Assembly (NCBI RefSeq): GCF_009730915.1 | Contig: NC_052474.1 | Location: 19,255,501 to 19,319,500 of the forward strand | Direction: 5' to 3' | Length of the DNA: 64,000 bases | DNA from: Dioscorea cayenensis subsp. rotundata | Lineage: Eukaryota; Streptophyta; Magnoliopsida; Dioscoreales; Dioscoreaceae | In this document: positions 49,731 through 60,592 of the stretch, piece after piece | Position numbering within the stretch: the first letter of the stretch is position 1 | Layout of the letters: each line of letters starts with the position of its first letter | Notes under the pieces: model-generated | Told to the model about the DNA's origin: nothing | The model's input: only the letters and a program-made list of their open reading frames with translations | Databases searched by the model: none | Program-made: the position numbers and the translations under genes

Positions 49731-52700
49731 ATGATGCCACAGGGTGAGCTACACAAGCAACTGTCATCAGAGAACATCCTTGTCATGGATGAAAACTCAG
49801 TGTCTGCATCTTCTCATTCTCAGAGGTTCTCTGGTGACCTGGTTTGTCTTGCTTCCTCTTTGCTTCCTTATTTCCCATGCCAAGGAATTGTTCTGTTACA
49901 TAGCTGAAGATGCCCTAGGTGATTTAGTTAAGTGTTATTGGGACTTGAAGCTAATTTGTGCAATTGTCATTGTATATTGCAAAAATGAAAGAGGTCCATC
50001 AGTAAAATTCTTGCTTGAGCCATTAGTTTACCTTATTTTGGAGGCAATGTAGCTTCTATTTTGATGTGTCTGATGATACAAACATTCCTCTGTTGCTATT
50101 GTTCGAGAGAAATCTTTATCATTTGCTTGCTGCCTGTTCCAATCTACAACATATTCCGAACATTACTGTGATTCATGTGTTAAAATACACCATATTCTCC
50201 CTCAATTCATTTTTTAATATGTCACATATACATATCATAATCTTTTTCACTAAGACTCTTGCTTTCAGCATATTGATTCGCATCATTGATTATGTCATTG
50301 AATTTGCCTCCTTTGTTTTGTTATTCGATAATTTTTCCATAAGCATGTCATAGTTGGAATTTTATGGTCTTATTGTTACCTTCACTCATTTTCTCGTTGG
50401 AAATGCTATGTGCAGCTTTCGATATGCCTCACCAGTGGTCAAAATGGGTTACTTGTAGCACTATTTTCTTACTTTTCACTGAATGTGCTGATGCTTGACA
50501 GGAGCCGTCAAGGGGTTCTCTGAGTGATGCATCACTGGACCACGCTAGATCACCAGATAGTTCATCTGATGTTGCTGTTGATGAAGCTGATGAAACTGTG
50601 AAAAATTTAACTGAGAAGCTCAGATCTGCTCTTTTAAGTATCAAAGCTAAAGAGGATTTGGTGAAGCAACATGCAAAAGTTGCAGAAGAAGCTGTTTTAG
50701 GTGAGGTTATGCTTCATCAAGTCTAGTAGTTTTCTTGAAAACTTTTTTACAGTGCATATCAACAATATGGGCTTGGATCAATCTACATCAGTCATTAAAA
50801 AGTGTATTTTTGGATGTATCTAATGCTATTTTCCTTCCAACACGGCCTATTTTTAATTGGAACAAAAGTAGGAGTAGATTGTTGTAGCATTGTTCTTTCA
50901 ATAGTTTTCTCGTCCCTTTCACTCTGTTGTTATCCTTTGTCAGAACTTTTTTTACTTATAGTTCTTCATGTTGGCTCGTTTTATTCATATCAATTAAGCC
51001 ATAGTTGTTGGACAAACACTATCAATTCATTCTTTGTAGTTCTGCTATTCCTAGATTGTGGATGGCTAACGTCATGTTAAACACCGAGCCCTTTTATTTT
51101 CAGAATATAACTTAAAAGGTCATTTAATTCTATATCCTTCATGGCAGGCTGGGAAAAAGCAGAAACCGAAGTTGCAGTGCTAAGGCAACAGCTCGATTCT
51201 GTTAGTCAGAAGAAATCTGTACTTGAAGATAGAGTTGAGCATCTTGATGGAGCTCTTAAGGAATGTGTCCGGCAGCTGCGACAATCAAGGGAGGAACAGG
51301 AACAGAAAATAAATGAAGCACTTATTCGGAAGTCATCTGATTGGGAATCTGAGAAGTTTGAACTTGAGAACCGGCTTGTTGAGCTCCAAGCACAGCTTGA
51401 AAGGAAGAACGCGGAGGCCTCCGCCTTTAACACTGGCCTTCAGTCGAAACTTGAAGCAGCCGAGAAAGAGAACTCGATTCTCAAGGTTGAACTTCTCACT
51501 TTATCTGAGGATCTTCAATTGCGGATGCTAGAAAGGGACCTAAGCACAAGAGCAGCAGAAACAGCCAGCAAACAGCACTTGGAGAGCATTAAGAAGGTTG
51601 CGAGGCTTGAAGCAGAATGCCTTCGGTTACGGGCAGGGGCAAGGAAAACACCGAGTGATCACAAGCTTAATTCTTACTCAGGATATGTGGAGTCTCTGAC
51701 AGACAGCCAATCAGATAGCGGGGAACGGCTTCTTGCTGTTGATAATGAACAAAGCTGTTCAGACTCATGGGCATCGGCTTTAATTGCAGAGTTGGATCAA
51801 TTTAAGAATGACAAAGTTAATGTGAAAAACTTTGCTGTTTCATCTGCAGAGATTGACTTGATGGATGATTTCCTTGAGATGGAGAGGCTTGCTGCTATTT
51901 TGCCTGATGCTGAATGTGGGAGCTCTTCTTTGGATCTTGAGGCCGATTCTGAACGAGCTGTTACTAGAGATTGTCAATACAAACATGAGCTCGAACCGCT
52001 TCAGCTGCAGATAAAGGAACTTGCAGAGAAGGTTGAGAAGACAGAAATGGCGAAAGCTGCCTTAGAGAAAGTCTTGATTGAAACCCAAACTCAGCTCGAC
52101 ATTTCTCAAAATCAGTTGATAGTGGCCGAGGATAGCTTGGCAGAACTCCAAAAGCAACTGAATGCGGCCAACAGCTTAATGGATGCCATGGAGGTAAAGA
52201 GAAAAGAGTTGGAGTCTCAGCTTGAGTTGGCAAATTTAGATGCGAGAAATCTACGGGAAAATGTGATTTTACTACAAGAGAAGGCTGAGGCCACATCCAC
52301 AATGTCTGCAGGTCTTGGAACTGGCGAGACAAAGAGAGACGAATTAGAGTCTCAGCTTGATTTAGCATATTCGGAAATCAGAATGCTACAAGAGAAAGTG
52401 ATTATGTTAGAAGTTGAAGTTGCGGAGAGAACTGCATTGGCTGGAGAATTTACTGATAAATTCCAGTATTTGGAGGCTGTAGAGGTGGCACAAAATCACA
52501 CTGGAGTCTCAGCTCAAGTTAGCGCAGCTAGATGTTGAAGAACTACATGAGAAAGTGAGATCTTTAGAAGGAAGACTTGAGCAAGAAAGAAAATGCTCTG
52601 CAAAATTTGCTGCCAATGCAAACATGGAAATAAAAAGACGAGAGATGGTTGAATCTCAGCTCAAGTTAGTGCAGCTAGATGTTGAGGAACTACATGAGAA

Positions 52701-53319
52701 GGTGAGCACGTTAGAAGGAAGACTTGAGCAAGAAATAGAATGCTCTGCAAAATTCGCTGCCAATGCAGACACGGAAATAAAAAAGCGAGAGATGGTTGAA
52801 TCTCAGCTCAATGCTGCAGATCTTGAAGTCATGAAGCTTCATGAGAAGGTGAATGTATTAGAGAGGAAAATTGAGGAGGAAATGACACTTCTTGCTGAAT
52901 CTGCAGTGAAGTGTAGAAGTTTGGAAGAAGAGCTAACAAGAAAGAAACGGGAAGCAGAAATTATCCGTTCCACAAACTCCAATGGAGAGCTAAAGCTAAA
53001 ACAGGTAGTGCTCTTTTCATTAAACCAGTTTGATATTTCCCAGCTTCGATATGCACTAACAGAGTCTTGGCCTCAGGAAAAAGAACTAGTCGTGGCAGCG
53101 GGCAAACTAGCAGAGTGTCAAAAAACAATAGCGTCACTTAGTGAGCAGTTGAGATCTTTAACGAGTATAGAAGAACTCACTGCAGAAGCCACAAAGCCAG
53201 AAGTCAATGGAGTTTCCATGGAACATAATGATGAGGAATTGGGAACACTATATTGCACTAATTCTTCGGAAAGTTTAGATTTTGTGATGCTTCAAAATGG
53301 TGTACATAGAAAATCATAA
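49731..53319 (+). CDS. FPP: Filament-like plant protein (FPP), long coiled coil, with a frameshift
   Basis: Exons: 49731-49841, 50502-50700, 51148-53004 and 53077-53319. The N-terminus has the family feature [13 protein letters not shown]. Exon 2 brings [48 protein letters not shown] (48 residues), the FPP hallmark; only its start and end are needed for recognition. The rest is almost continuous coiled coil with the typical [25 protein letters not shown] and, at the end, [19 protein letters not shown]. FPPs are thought to be nuclear-envelope or membrane-associated structural proteins. The exons sum to one base too many. The frame read from 51148 closes at 52536-52538, while the homologous frame resumes before 52505. 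So there is a one-base shift near 52480-52500, either real or an assembly error. Uninterrupted, the protein would be about 800 aa; as read it is truncated after about 565 aa. The start at 49731 is the first ATG in frame, with a second Met directly after it. Confidence 0.85.
52212..52850 (+). repeat. Tandem coiled-coil repeats inside the FPP gene
   Basis: The word encoding LESQL or VESQL recurs at 52212, 52347, 52504, 52651 and 52798. The last three are spaced exactly 147 bp apart. The two 147-bp units are close to identical at DNA level, encoding [27 protein letters not shown] and REMVESQL. So these are a recent tandem duplication within an older repeated region. Confidence 0.9.
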
Positions 53320-53635
53320 TGTTGCTTATCATTGTCTTTGTCTTGAGTTTTTAGTTGCAAAACTGAAGTAGTAGTAGAAAAGAAACTGGGAAGTGAAGCT
53401 AGTTTCATGTTTATTGTACTGTGAAACTGGTTGGAAATTGGTTTGTTTGTGATTCTTATTGTTTGAAGTCTCTGGTGAAGGTGTGAATAGGAAGTCAAGC
53501 CTTTTCATTTGGTCTTTTAGTAACTATAATTCTGTTGTTAGTGTTTGAAAGCTTTACAATGTGGTCTTGAGGCAAAAGCTTTGATATTTTTCTCAAGGTT
53601 ATATATCAGTATTTTTTGTCCATCTATTAACAACC

Positions 53636-53707
53636 GGTTTCATGGTGTAGTGGTTAGCACTCCAGACTTTGAATCTGGCGACCTGGGTTCGAATCCCGGT
53701 GAGACCT
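53636..53707 (+). tRNA. tRNA-Gln (anticodon UUG)
   Basis: A 72-nt cloverleaf. The acceptor arm GGTTTCA pairs with TGAGACC (one G-T pair). The D arm contains the A box TGGTGTAGTGG, the anticodon loop is CTTTGAA with anticodon TTG, and the T arm is CCTGGGTTCGAATCCCGG with a canonical B box. No intron. A run of seven T at 53707-53713 supplies the RNA polymerase III terminator. Discriminator base is T, followed by no encoded CCA, as expected for a nuclear gene. Confidence 0.96.
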
Positions 53708-53713
53708 TTTTTT

Positions 53714-54819
53714 AATATACTTAAATTATATTGTTGAGAGTTTCCGTTTAAATTATGGTATTTAATTTTATTAGCCTTTAATTGTACTCAGTATTTTATT
53801 TCTGTGGGAGTGGATTTTTTTTTATGAGTTTTTCTTATTAATTTGTAAGTGGAAAATTATCTGTTTCGTGATCTTTTATATATTTTAAAACGAGAAAATA
53901 AAAAAAAGATAAATTTGTTTATTTTAAAATAGCTATTGAGTTTTTGTTTAAATTAAATATTTTATTAGGTTTTTATTGTAATGGATATTTCATTTTTGAA
54001 TATGGGATTATTATAGGGACAATTTTAATCTACTTTGTCCATCATTTACTCTCTACTTTTGGAGCAAAGTAATTGACTCTTACACCGTCTTAAAAATTTT
54101 TTTAATTAGAGTGATTTGATTTGAATGAAATAATTAACTGTTCAAAATTGACTTTTATTTTGATTATTCTCAAGATAAATTATATTTATTTTTTTCCTAG
54201 ATTTTTTTAACTCCAGAACTAAAACGAATACAATTGGAGGAGGCTATATAGACGATCAAAATAAACCTTAATTTTCATGAGTCTTCTAACCTTGATTTTG
54301 AGAAGTGCCCACTAAAATACTTTTCAATAATTTCAGTTTAAAAACATTTTGCCCATCTTTAGATATCTATTTGTCTCTTATTATTAGTATGTATCCCCTT
54401 ATACTTTTGGTGGATTTCTTTATTCTTTGTCATCATTCCTTATAATTTTCATAGTTCTATATATGTTTTTTTAACGATGAAATATGATTTATTTATTTAT
54501 TTTATAAAAAATCATTTTAATGAGAACCATTGTTTTATTATTATTTTTTTTAATTTGTAAATGAAAAATTATTCTTTTTCAAATCTTGAAATAATGAAAT
54601 TATAAGCGATACACATATTTTATGTATATTTCTCTTAAATTTTCATTTTTATTATTCAATTATATTAGAATTTGATGATGATAACAGAAAATTTTTAATA
54701 ATCTTTTATTATTATTAAATATATTATTTAAGGTGTTAAATTAGAACTCTGGAATGAGTTCGGATAAAAACTGAAAGATTAGAGTCTTTTGCTTGAATAA
54801 GATGTTAATATCTCGAAAG
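53714..54819. other. AT-rich intergenic DNA after the tRNA gene
   Basis: AT-rich sequence with no gene or bounded mobile element that I can define. Confidence 0.45.
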
Positions 54820-54827
54820 AATTTAAA

Positions 54828-55035
54828 TTTTTTTTTTTTGAATAATAGATGAGTATAAAAATCCCGAGTGAACAGTGTATGAACAATACAGTGAACAGTA
54901 CTGTCGGGGAGAGATTTGAACCCATGATCTCTCCTTTATATTTTAGTATTATACCATTGAACAATTTGAAACCCATGATCTCTCATTTATACTTTCTTAT
55001 TATATCATTGAATTATAAAATGATTGACTAAAAAA
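54828..55035 (-). mobile_element. tRNA-derived SINE, copy B, with duplicated head
   Basis: Same family as the copy at 15.1-15.3 kb. On the minus strand the tRNA-like head ends in ATCATGGGTTCAAATCTCTC. A body with GGGATTTTTATAC follows, and the 3' end is CATCTATTATT plus an A run. Here the head occurs twice in tandem: a diverged first copy (ATCATGGGTTTCAAAT) lies just upstream. AATTTAAA occurs on both sides (54820-54827 and 55036-55043), but in such AT-rich DNA this target duplication is weak. Confidence 0.65.
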
Positions 55036-55304
55036 AATTTAAAATTTAATCTTAAAAACTTACATCCCTAACTTCAGAAGGGCCGGTAGCTTATACATTA
55101 AAAAAAACACTGGAATAAATAATTAATAAATAAATTTCTTAATAAAAAAATTTACAACCAAACAAAATATTTAGAAAATAAATACAATTAGCAAATAATA
55201 ATAATATTTATTAAAAATATTTCAAAGTCAAACAAAATTCCAATTTCACAAAAATACACACTATCACAATATTATAAAGCGCAAATATAAACACACACCC
55301 ACCC

Positions 55305-55356
55305 CAAACCCAAACCCAAACCCTAACCCTAACCCTAACCCTAACCCTAACCCTAA
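55305..55356. repeat. Interstitial telomere-like array (CCCTAA)6
   Basis: Three AAACCC units run into six perfect CCCTAA hexamers (55321-55356). The array lies about 25 bases after the stop codon of the zinc-ribbon gene, so in the mRNA sense it would read TTAGGG repeats. The unit is the six-base type, not the seven-base TTTAGGG type common in plants. Confidence 0.85.
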
Positions 55357-55379
55357 TTCTAATTCAAAGTCGTCTCTTT

Positions 55380-55703
55380 TCACAGATCAGATCCACAAAA
55401 AGGGCAAAACTTGAACTCCGGTTCCACAACCCGCTCACAGTTCCCGCACTTCAGCACCCCTTCAATCATCCTCCGCTTCTCGCCGGAGTCTTCCAACGCC
55501 TGAGGCCAGAGCAACCCACAATCACGGCAGTAGAAGCCCTGACCCCCGTTTCTCCATCTCCACACCGGCACAAAGAAAAGCTTCAAAACCTTCTCGGATT
55601 CCACCAGATCCGCAGCCGATCCACAGCGTATGCATCTCCCCGCCCTCTCTGCGATCACCCTCCCCGCCTGCTGCTCCAATCCCCCTACGAAGAAGAAGAA
55701 CAT
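55380..55703 (-). CDS. Small double zinc-ribbon protein
   Basis: A 107-aa single-exon frame with four CxxC pairs: C24/C27, C59/C62, C86/C89 and C100/C103. The first two pairs bracket a hydrophobic strand region (LKLFFVPVWRW). The last two, CGNC and CPFC with GSDL at the end, form a compact C-terminal zinc ribbon. This matches a small conserved family of plant zinc-ribbon proteins of unknown function. Base composition is clearly higher in GC than the surrounding DNA. Start: ATG followed by FFFFVGGLEQQ. A CT-rich leader lies upstream on the same strand. The function cannot be inferred beyond metal binding and possible nucleic acid or protein contacts. Confidence 0.8.
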   Translation of the reverse strand: MFFFFVGGLEQQAGRVIAERAGRCIRCGSAADLVESEKVLKLFFVPVWRWRNGGQGFYCRDCGLLWPQALEDSGEKRRMIEGVLKCGNCERVVEPEFKFCPFCGSDL

Positions 55704-56124
55704 CTCCGATTCCGACCTCGATCTCGATCTCTCGAATGGAGCTCTCGTTTCATAATCTCTTCTTTAAAACCCTAAAATTTCGAAAAGAGAAAAAGCATCG
55801 ACGAAGTTCTAGAGTGATCGCACTCATATTCTCTCTCTTTTTTCATGTAACCCCCTGATTTATGTATAATTACTGTTTTTTCATTTATACCCTATAAATA
55901 ATTTAATTTGCACATCTTAAACATTCAATGAGTGCTTTGGTGATAAGCTTTTAATATTTATTTATTAAAAAGTAACTATTATGGAAATCTAATCCTAGTT
56001 TGGATAGGATTCAAAGAGAAAGAGAATAAGTTGAAAGAAATTCAGATGGAAAAAGAAAAAAAAATAATAAAAAAAAGGTATCATATAATTTTGAGTTGTC
56101 CAAAATCTAATAATTTTATTATTT

Positions 56125-57050
56125 TAAGTGAAATTGGATTTCTTCTCTATCGGACCTGAGGTGCATAAGAGGAATAATCCATCTTGGAAAATTTTATGTG
56201 GAGTATGTCCCTTGAATAGAGAGCTTTACTTTGAAAATACCCACCCTGCTATCTTAAGAATTATACTTCATATTTATCATTGAAATTTAAAATTATACGA
56301 CAAGAACAAAGAAACAATGTCAAATTACTCCCAATGGATAGAATTTTTCTTTAGAAATCTGGCTAAGTAGATGAATTTTCATATGTGTGTAGTCATTGAT
56401 ACTCATCCTATTTCTCATGTTTCAAAAGTGTAAGTTTGTTGCTTTCTTATCTCTATGGTTATGTCATTTCATCACGGTGCATTGAGGGTTTTTTATATGC
56501 TCGAAAACTTTCAGTAATCAAATTGGCTTAAGGAATAAGAATAGCTTTAGCTCCCATTGTACATGCATATATTATGGTGTAAAACCATTGCATTTAAACT
56601 AATGCAAATACATACAAGTATAGCAGGAGCTAAAGCAATTTTTGTTCCTTAAGTCAATTTTGTTACTATCATGAAAGTTTCCGAGCATATGAGAAATTTT
56701 GAACGTAGCATGATGGAGCGGGATAACCATAAAGATAAAATGCAACAAGTTTACACTTCTCTAAAACATGAGGGATATGATGAGCATCAATGTTTACAAG
56801 CTTTATGCAAGTTCTCTATTTTTCATGAGGATCTCTAAAGAAAAACTCTATTCATTGAGAGTAATTGAATCTTTTCTTTTTTCTTGTTTGGTAATTTTAA
56901 ATCCATTGATATCCATGAAATAGATCTCCTAACATAGTAGGGCGGGTACTTCTAAAATAAATCTCACTCTTTTGGAGACATATTTCTATAAAATCCTTCA
57001 AAGATAAATAGTACTTCGATGCATCTTAAGTCATATAAAAAAATTTTCCC
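56125..57050. repeat. Long near-palindrome (hairpin-forming inverted repeat)
   Basis: The sequence from about 56125 to 56575 is repeated in inverse orientation from about 56600 to 57050, with only a short spacer. Matching words include aattttatatgac/gtggagtatgtc regions, TTTTTCTTTAGA, ATGGTTATGTC versus ATGGTTATCCC, ATATGCTCGAAAACTTTCA versus ATATGCTCGGAAACTTTCA, and CTTAAGGAATAAGAATAGC versus CTTAAGGAACAAAAATTGC. I judge the arms to be roughly 75-80% alike. No terminal target duplication was found. A 54-codon frame lies in the right arm (plus strand), but it has no recognised family. Confidence 0.8.
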
Positions 57051-58940
57051 AATTTTATTAAAAAGAAGTAATAAAAGTATTAGTCCTAGGAGACCGCATC
57101 TTGACAACTACTTTTGTGACTAACAAGTTAAGATTATATGATTCCATTAACATTGCTATTGGAACTAAGGTGCTAATTTGGAAATGTAATTAAGGAAAAT
57201 CAAATGAAAGTAATAATATCATTGTCTTTGAATAAAAAGGGCAAGGAATAGAGCTATATATATATATATATAAAACAAAATATAAATAGAATAATATGCC
57301 AAAAAAACATATTATAGGCTACATATGAATTGAAAAGGGACTCTTGAAATTTGCTAAAAAATACAAAACTTTGGTATGGAAGCAAACATAAAATATAAAG
57401 AATAAAAGAATGAAATAAAATTAATTGGAGTGAAAGAAAGAGTTTATGAATATCAATAAACAAAAATGTCATTACTTGCATCTAAAGTGCGCATGGGAAT
57501 TACCTCAACGTATCATAAAAGCAATTTAATAAGATGCATAAGAAAAAATAAAGATGGATAATTAAAATTACTTCAAATAAATCAGAAACTTTTGTTCGTT
57601 TCTTCTTCCAACAACTAGTGTGTGTGTGTGTGAGAAAACTATAAATGGGCATTTGTTTATATAGACATATATAATTCCTAATTTTATTAAAATTCTATCG
57701 TCCTGCTTCGAATATGAGTAAGAAAAAAAAATATAAATCAAAAGGAAATTATAAAAAAACCTATTATCATACTTTGAATGTGAGTAAGAAAAGAAGAGGA
57801 GATAAGTTAGAAGAAAATTCAACAAAGAGAGAAAAAAGAAATTTTTTAAAAAGAATTCAATTTTTAAAAAATCAATTTAAAAAATTCAAAATTCAAATTT
57901 AAAAAATGAGATTTGAATAAATTTGAAATTCAAAAAATGATTTGAAACATATTGAAATTTTAAAAAAAAATTCCGATTGAGCATATTGATATATATATAT
58001 ATATATCAACTATGGTGTTTAATAGTGCATCACACAAGGGTGTAACTCTAGTTATTATTCTAATAAAGTATTTTTTTTATATAATTTTAATTTTAAAATA
58101 AGTATTAAAATGATAGCAAATATTTAATCTTTCTAAAAATTTAAACAATAGCTATAGGATCCAATATATATATATATCCCCAAACATGTTTTTTTTTTTT
58201 AATTAATCTAAATTTTCCTGAACTACCATATATAAGGTTAAAATATTTTTAAAAAATAGCCCTTCACTTTTAGGTATTTATATATTTCGAAATTAAGATT
58301 ATTAAACTAACATTATACGTTTCTTTTTTTAACGCATAAAGTAAATTTTTATAATTAAAAAAGAAATAATAACGCATGTGTTGTATAAATGCATACATAT
58401 GATAGCAATAAATTAACATTAAAAAGAAATTCACTTTATCATAATTTCTTCTTAATGCTTATCCTGCAATTATCTATTATCATTATTTTGTTCTTATTTT
58501 TCATTGGATTAAGACAACATATAACTTGTCCTTGTTCGGTTGTTCTCCGATCCGTCTGAAATTCAAATTATTTTTTTTTAAATTATGCAAAACGCACACA
58601 ATTATATATATATATATATATATATATAACGTTTAATGTTTGTATTTACACAAGCCATTATTCTTAAATTGAGTGGATCTTTTTTTTTTTTAAAAAAAGT
58701 TTGAACTAAAATAATATAATTAGTTATTTTAAATGGATAACAATCAAAATAACAATTTTTTGTTATCTATGTTTCATAGTGGGATTGGGTTTGATTGTTA
58801 ATAAAACTCAAAGTCTCTTTTTGAATCAAATTTGGAAATGATTTTTAAACTCTATAAATAATTGGGATAGATGATACTTTGCTATGCTTTAAACATTTAC
58901 TGTGAACTAAAAATTCATAAACTCTAGAAACTCTGAAAAC
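57051..58940. other. AT-rich intergenic DNA
   Basis: Low-complexity AT-rich sequence with a (TG)n tract at about 57618-57631 and several (TA)n runs (about 57992-58007, 58603-58628). No gene recognised. Confidence 0.45.
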
Positions 58941-58947
58941 CTTAGTT

Positions 58948-59175
58948 ATGGGAAAGCGTAGGCTTATTCGTTCAGCTTCTGTTGGAGACTCTGTGCATAG
59001 AAGCATGCAGGTAGATCTGTCACCTAATTGGGTTTGTACACCAGAGAAAAAAAAGTCAAAAAAAGAACAACTAGTAATCAAGAACACTACTGAGAAACTT
59101 GCGGAGGAGAAAAATAGTGATGAGAAGAATAAAATTGCTGATGAGTATGTTAGGGTTTCAATTCTCAATCTCTAA
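58948..59175 (+). CDS. Small unrecognised open frame, Lys/Glu-rich
   Basis: A 75-codon frame that is visibly less AT-rich than its flanks. It starts MGKRRLIRSASVGDSVHRSM and continues through a charged Lys/Glu stretch (PEKKKSKKEQ, EKLAEEKNSDEKNK). A good donor (GTATGT) near the end suggests it could be the first exon of a larger or decayed gene, but no matching downstream exon was found. I do not recognise the family. It may be a gene remnant. Confidence 0.25.
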   Translation: MGKRRLIRSASVGDSVHRSMQVDLSPNWVCTPEKKKSKKEQLVIKNTTEKLAEEKNSDEKNKIADEYVRVSILNL

Positions 59176-59179
59176 TATT

Positions 59180-59504
59180 GCAATTATGTCACACTATAAT
59201 TTTTGGGGTTTAATTTGTGAGCTCGTTAGAGGATTTGTTTTTAGATGTTTATAGAATTATCAATACTAATTAGTTGGTAGAATATTTATTTATTTATTTA
59301 TTTTAATGTTGATTCTTTTGTGTTTTGGATTGGATTTTTTTTTTAAATGAAAAGAGACACTTATTTTTATTTTGGCTTTCTATAGAGGTATTTATGTATG
59401 CTTTAAGCTGCAATGTCAACGATAAAGGGAACATAATTGGCTAAAAGGAATACATATTTATTTGAGCAATGACCTTCACTTAATGTACGTCCTTAACTTT
59501 GAGA

Positions 59505-59536
<32 letters not shown>

Positions 59537-59894
59537 CCTTCAATATTTTTTCTAAGCTTCATATCATATATTTGTAAGTATATATATAGTATTAGGTATG
59601 TGGATTGTTTTTATGAAATTAAAATAAAAAGTTATCTTACAAAATTGAAAATAAATATAAAGCTTGTAAAAATAATTTTAATCTTGACATATATTAATGT
59701 GTAAAATAACATTAAAAGCTTATTTGACAAATTTACGATAATATAAATCTTTGTGAAATTTTCATCATATAACTTGTCTTTATATGTGTATATTGTGATG
59801 AAACACTCATTACATTAGTTTTTAACTTTCACTCGCCTACAAGATCGATGTGAAAAAGATGAAAATTATCCCAATATTTAAAGATATTATCATG

Positions 59895-59932
<38 letters not shown>

Positions 59933-60390
59933 ACAAAGACAACAAACTTTAGTCAATAAAAAGATTGTCAAAGAGACAACATTAGTTATGAAGTATCTCC
60001 CGTAATATATTATAACATATATAATATATCATCCACAATCATTGCATTCCTTTTTATACTATTTACATTATATATTCCAATCAAACATATTTATTTAATA
60101 AAATATTAAATGTTATTAATAAAAGATTGAATAAATATATTTAAAAAAAATCTAATTTTAGCCAGTTTAGTTTTAATAAATTCAAATTGCTTGGTAATTA
60201 ATTACTAAAACTTCACTTCTTTTAAAATTTAAATTAAAAAATAGTCTTATAAAATTAAAGTTAAAATCAAATTACAAACAAATTTTTTTAATTAATCCCT
60301 AATCTTTCACTAATTACACTATACTTTCCAAAATCGTTCCAAAAATCTAATTCTAAATCAAATCAAACCCAAAATTATTTAAACCCTAGA
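59180..60390. other. AT-rich region upstream of the A20/AN1 gene
   Basis: AT-rich with long (TA)n runs at about 59505-59530 and 59899-59929. No gene seen. Confidence 0.45.
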
Positions 60391-60397
60391 CCTCTTC

Positions 60398-60406
60398 TAT
60401 AAATAC
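60398..60406 (+). promoter_or_regulatory. TATA box of the A20/AN1 gene
   Basis: CTATAAATA lies about 100 bases before the likely 5'-UTR intron donor and is followed by a CT/CA-rich leader. This is typical of plant stress-response promoters. Confidence 0.6.
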
Positions 60407-60494
60407 CGAATCAAACCTCCACTCCAACCATCACCACTTCCTCGTAGAAATCTTCTTCTCTTTTTCCCTTTCGATCTCCCGATCAAGAACTAAG

Positions 60495-60574
60495 GTAATG
60501 AAATTTAGGGTTTGGGTTTTTGGAATTCTAATTAAGGTTTTGAAGATCTATCTATTCAATTGTTTGATTTGCAG
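60495..60574 (+). other. 5'-UTR intron of the A20/AN1 gene
   Basis: Donor AAG/GTAATG at 60495 and acceptor TTTGCAG at 60574 (or 60580), shortly before the ATG at 60593. Leader introns are common in plant SAP genes. Confidence 0.6.
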
Positions 60575-60592
60575 TTGCAGAGATAGAGATCG

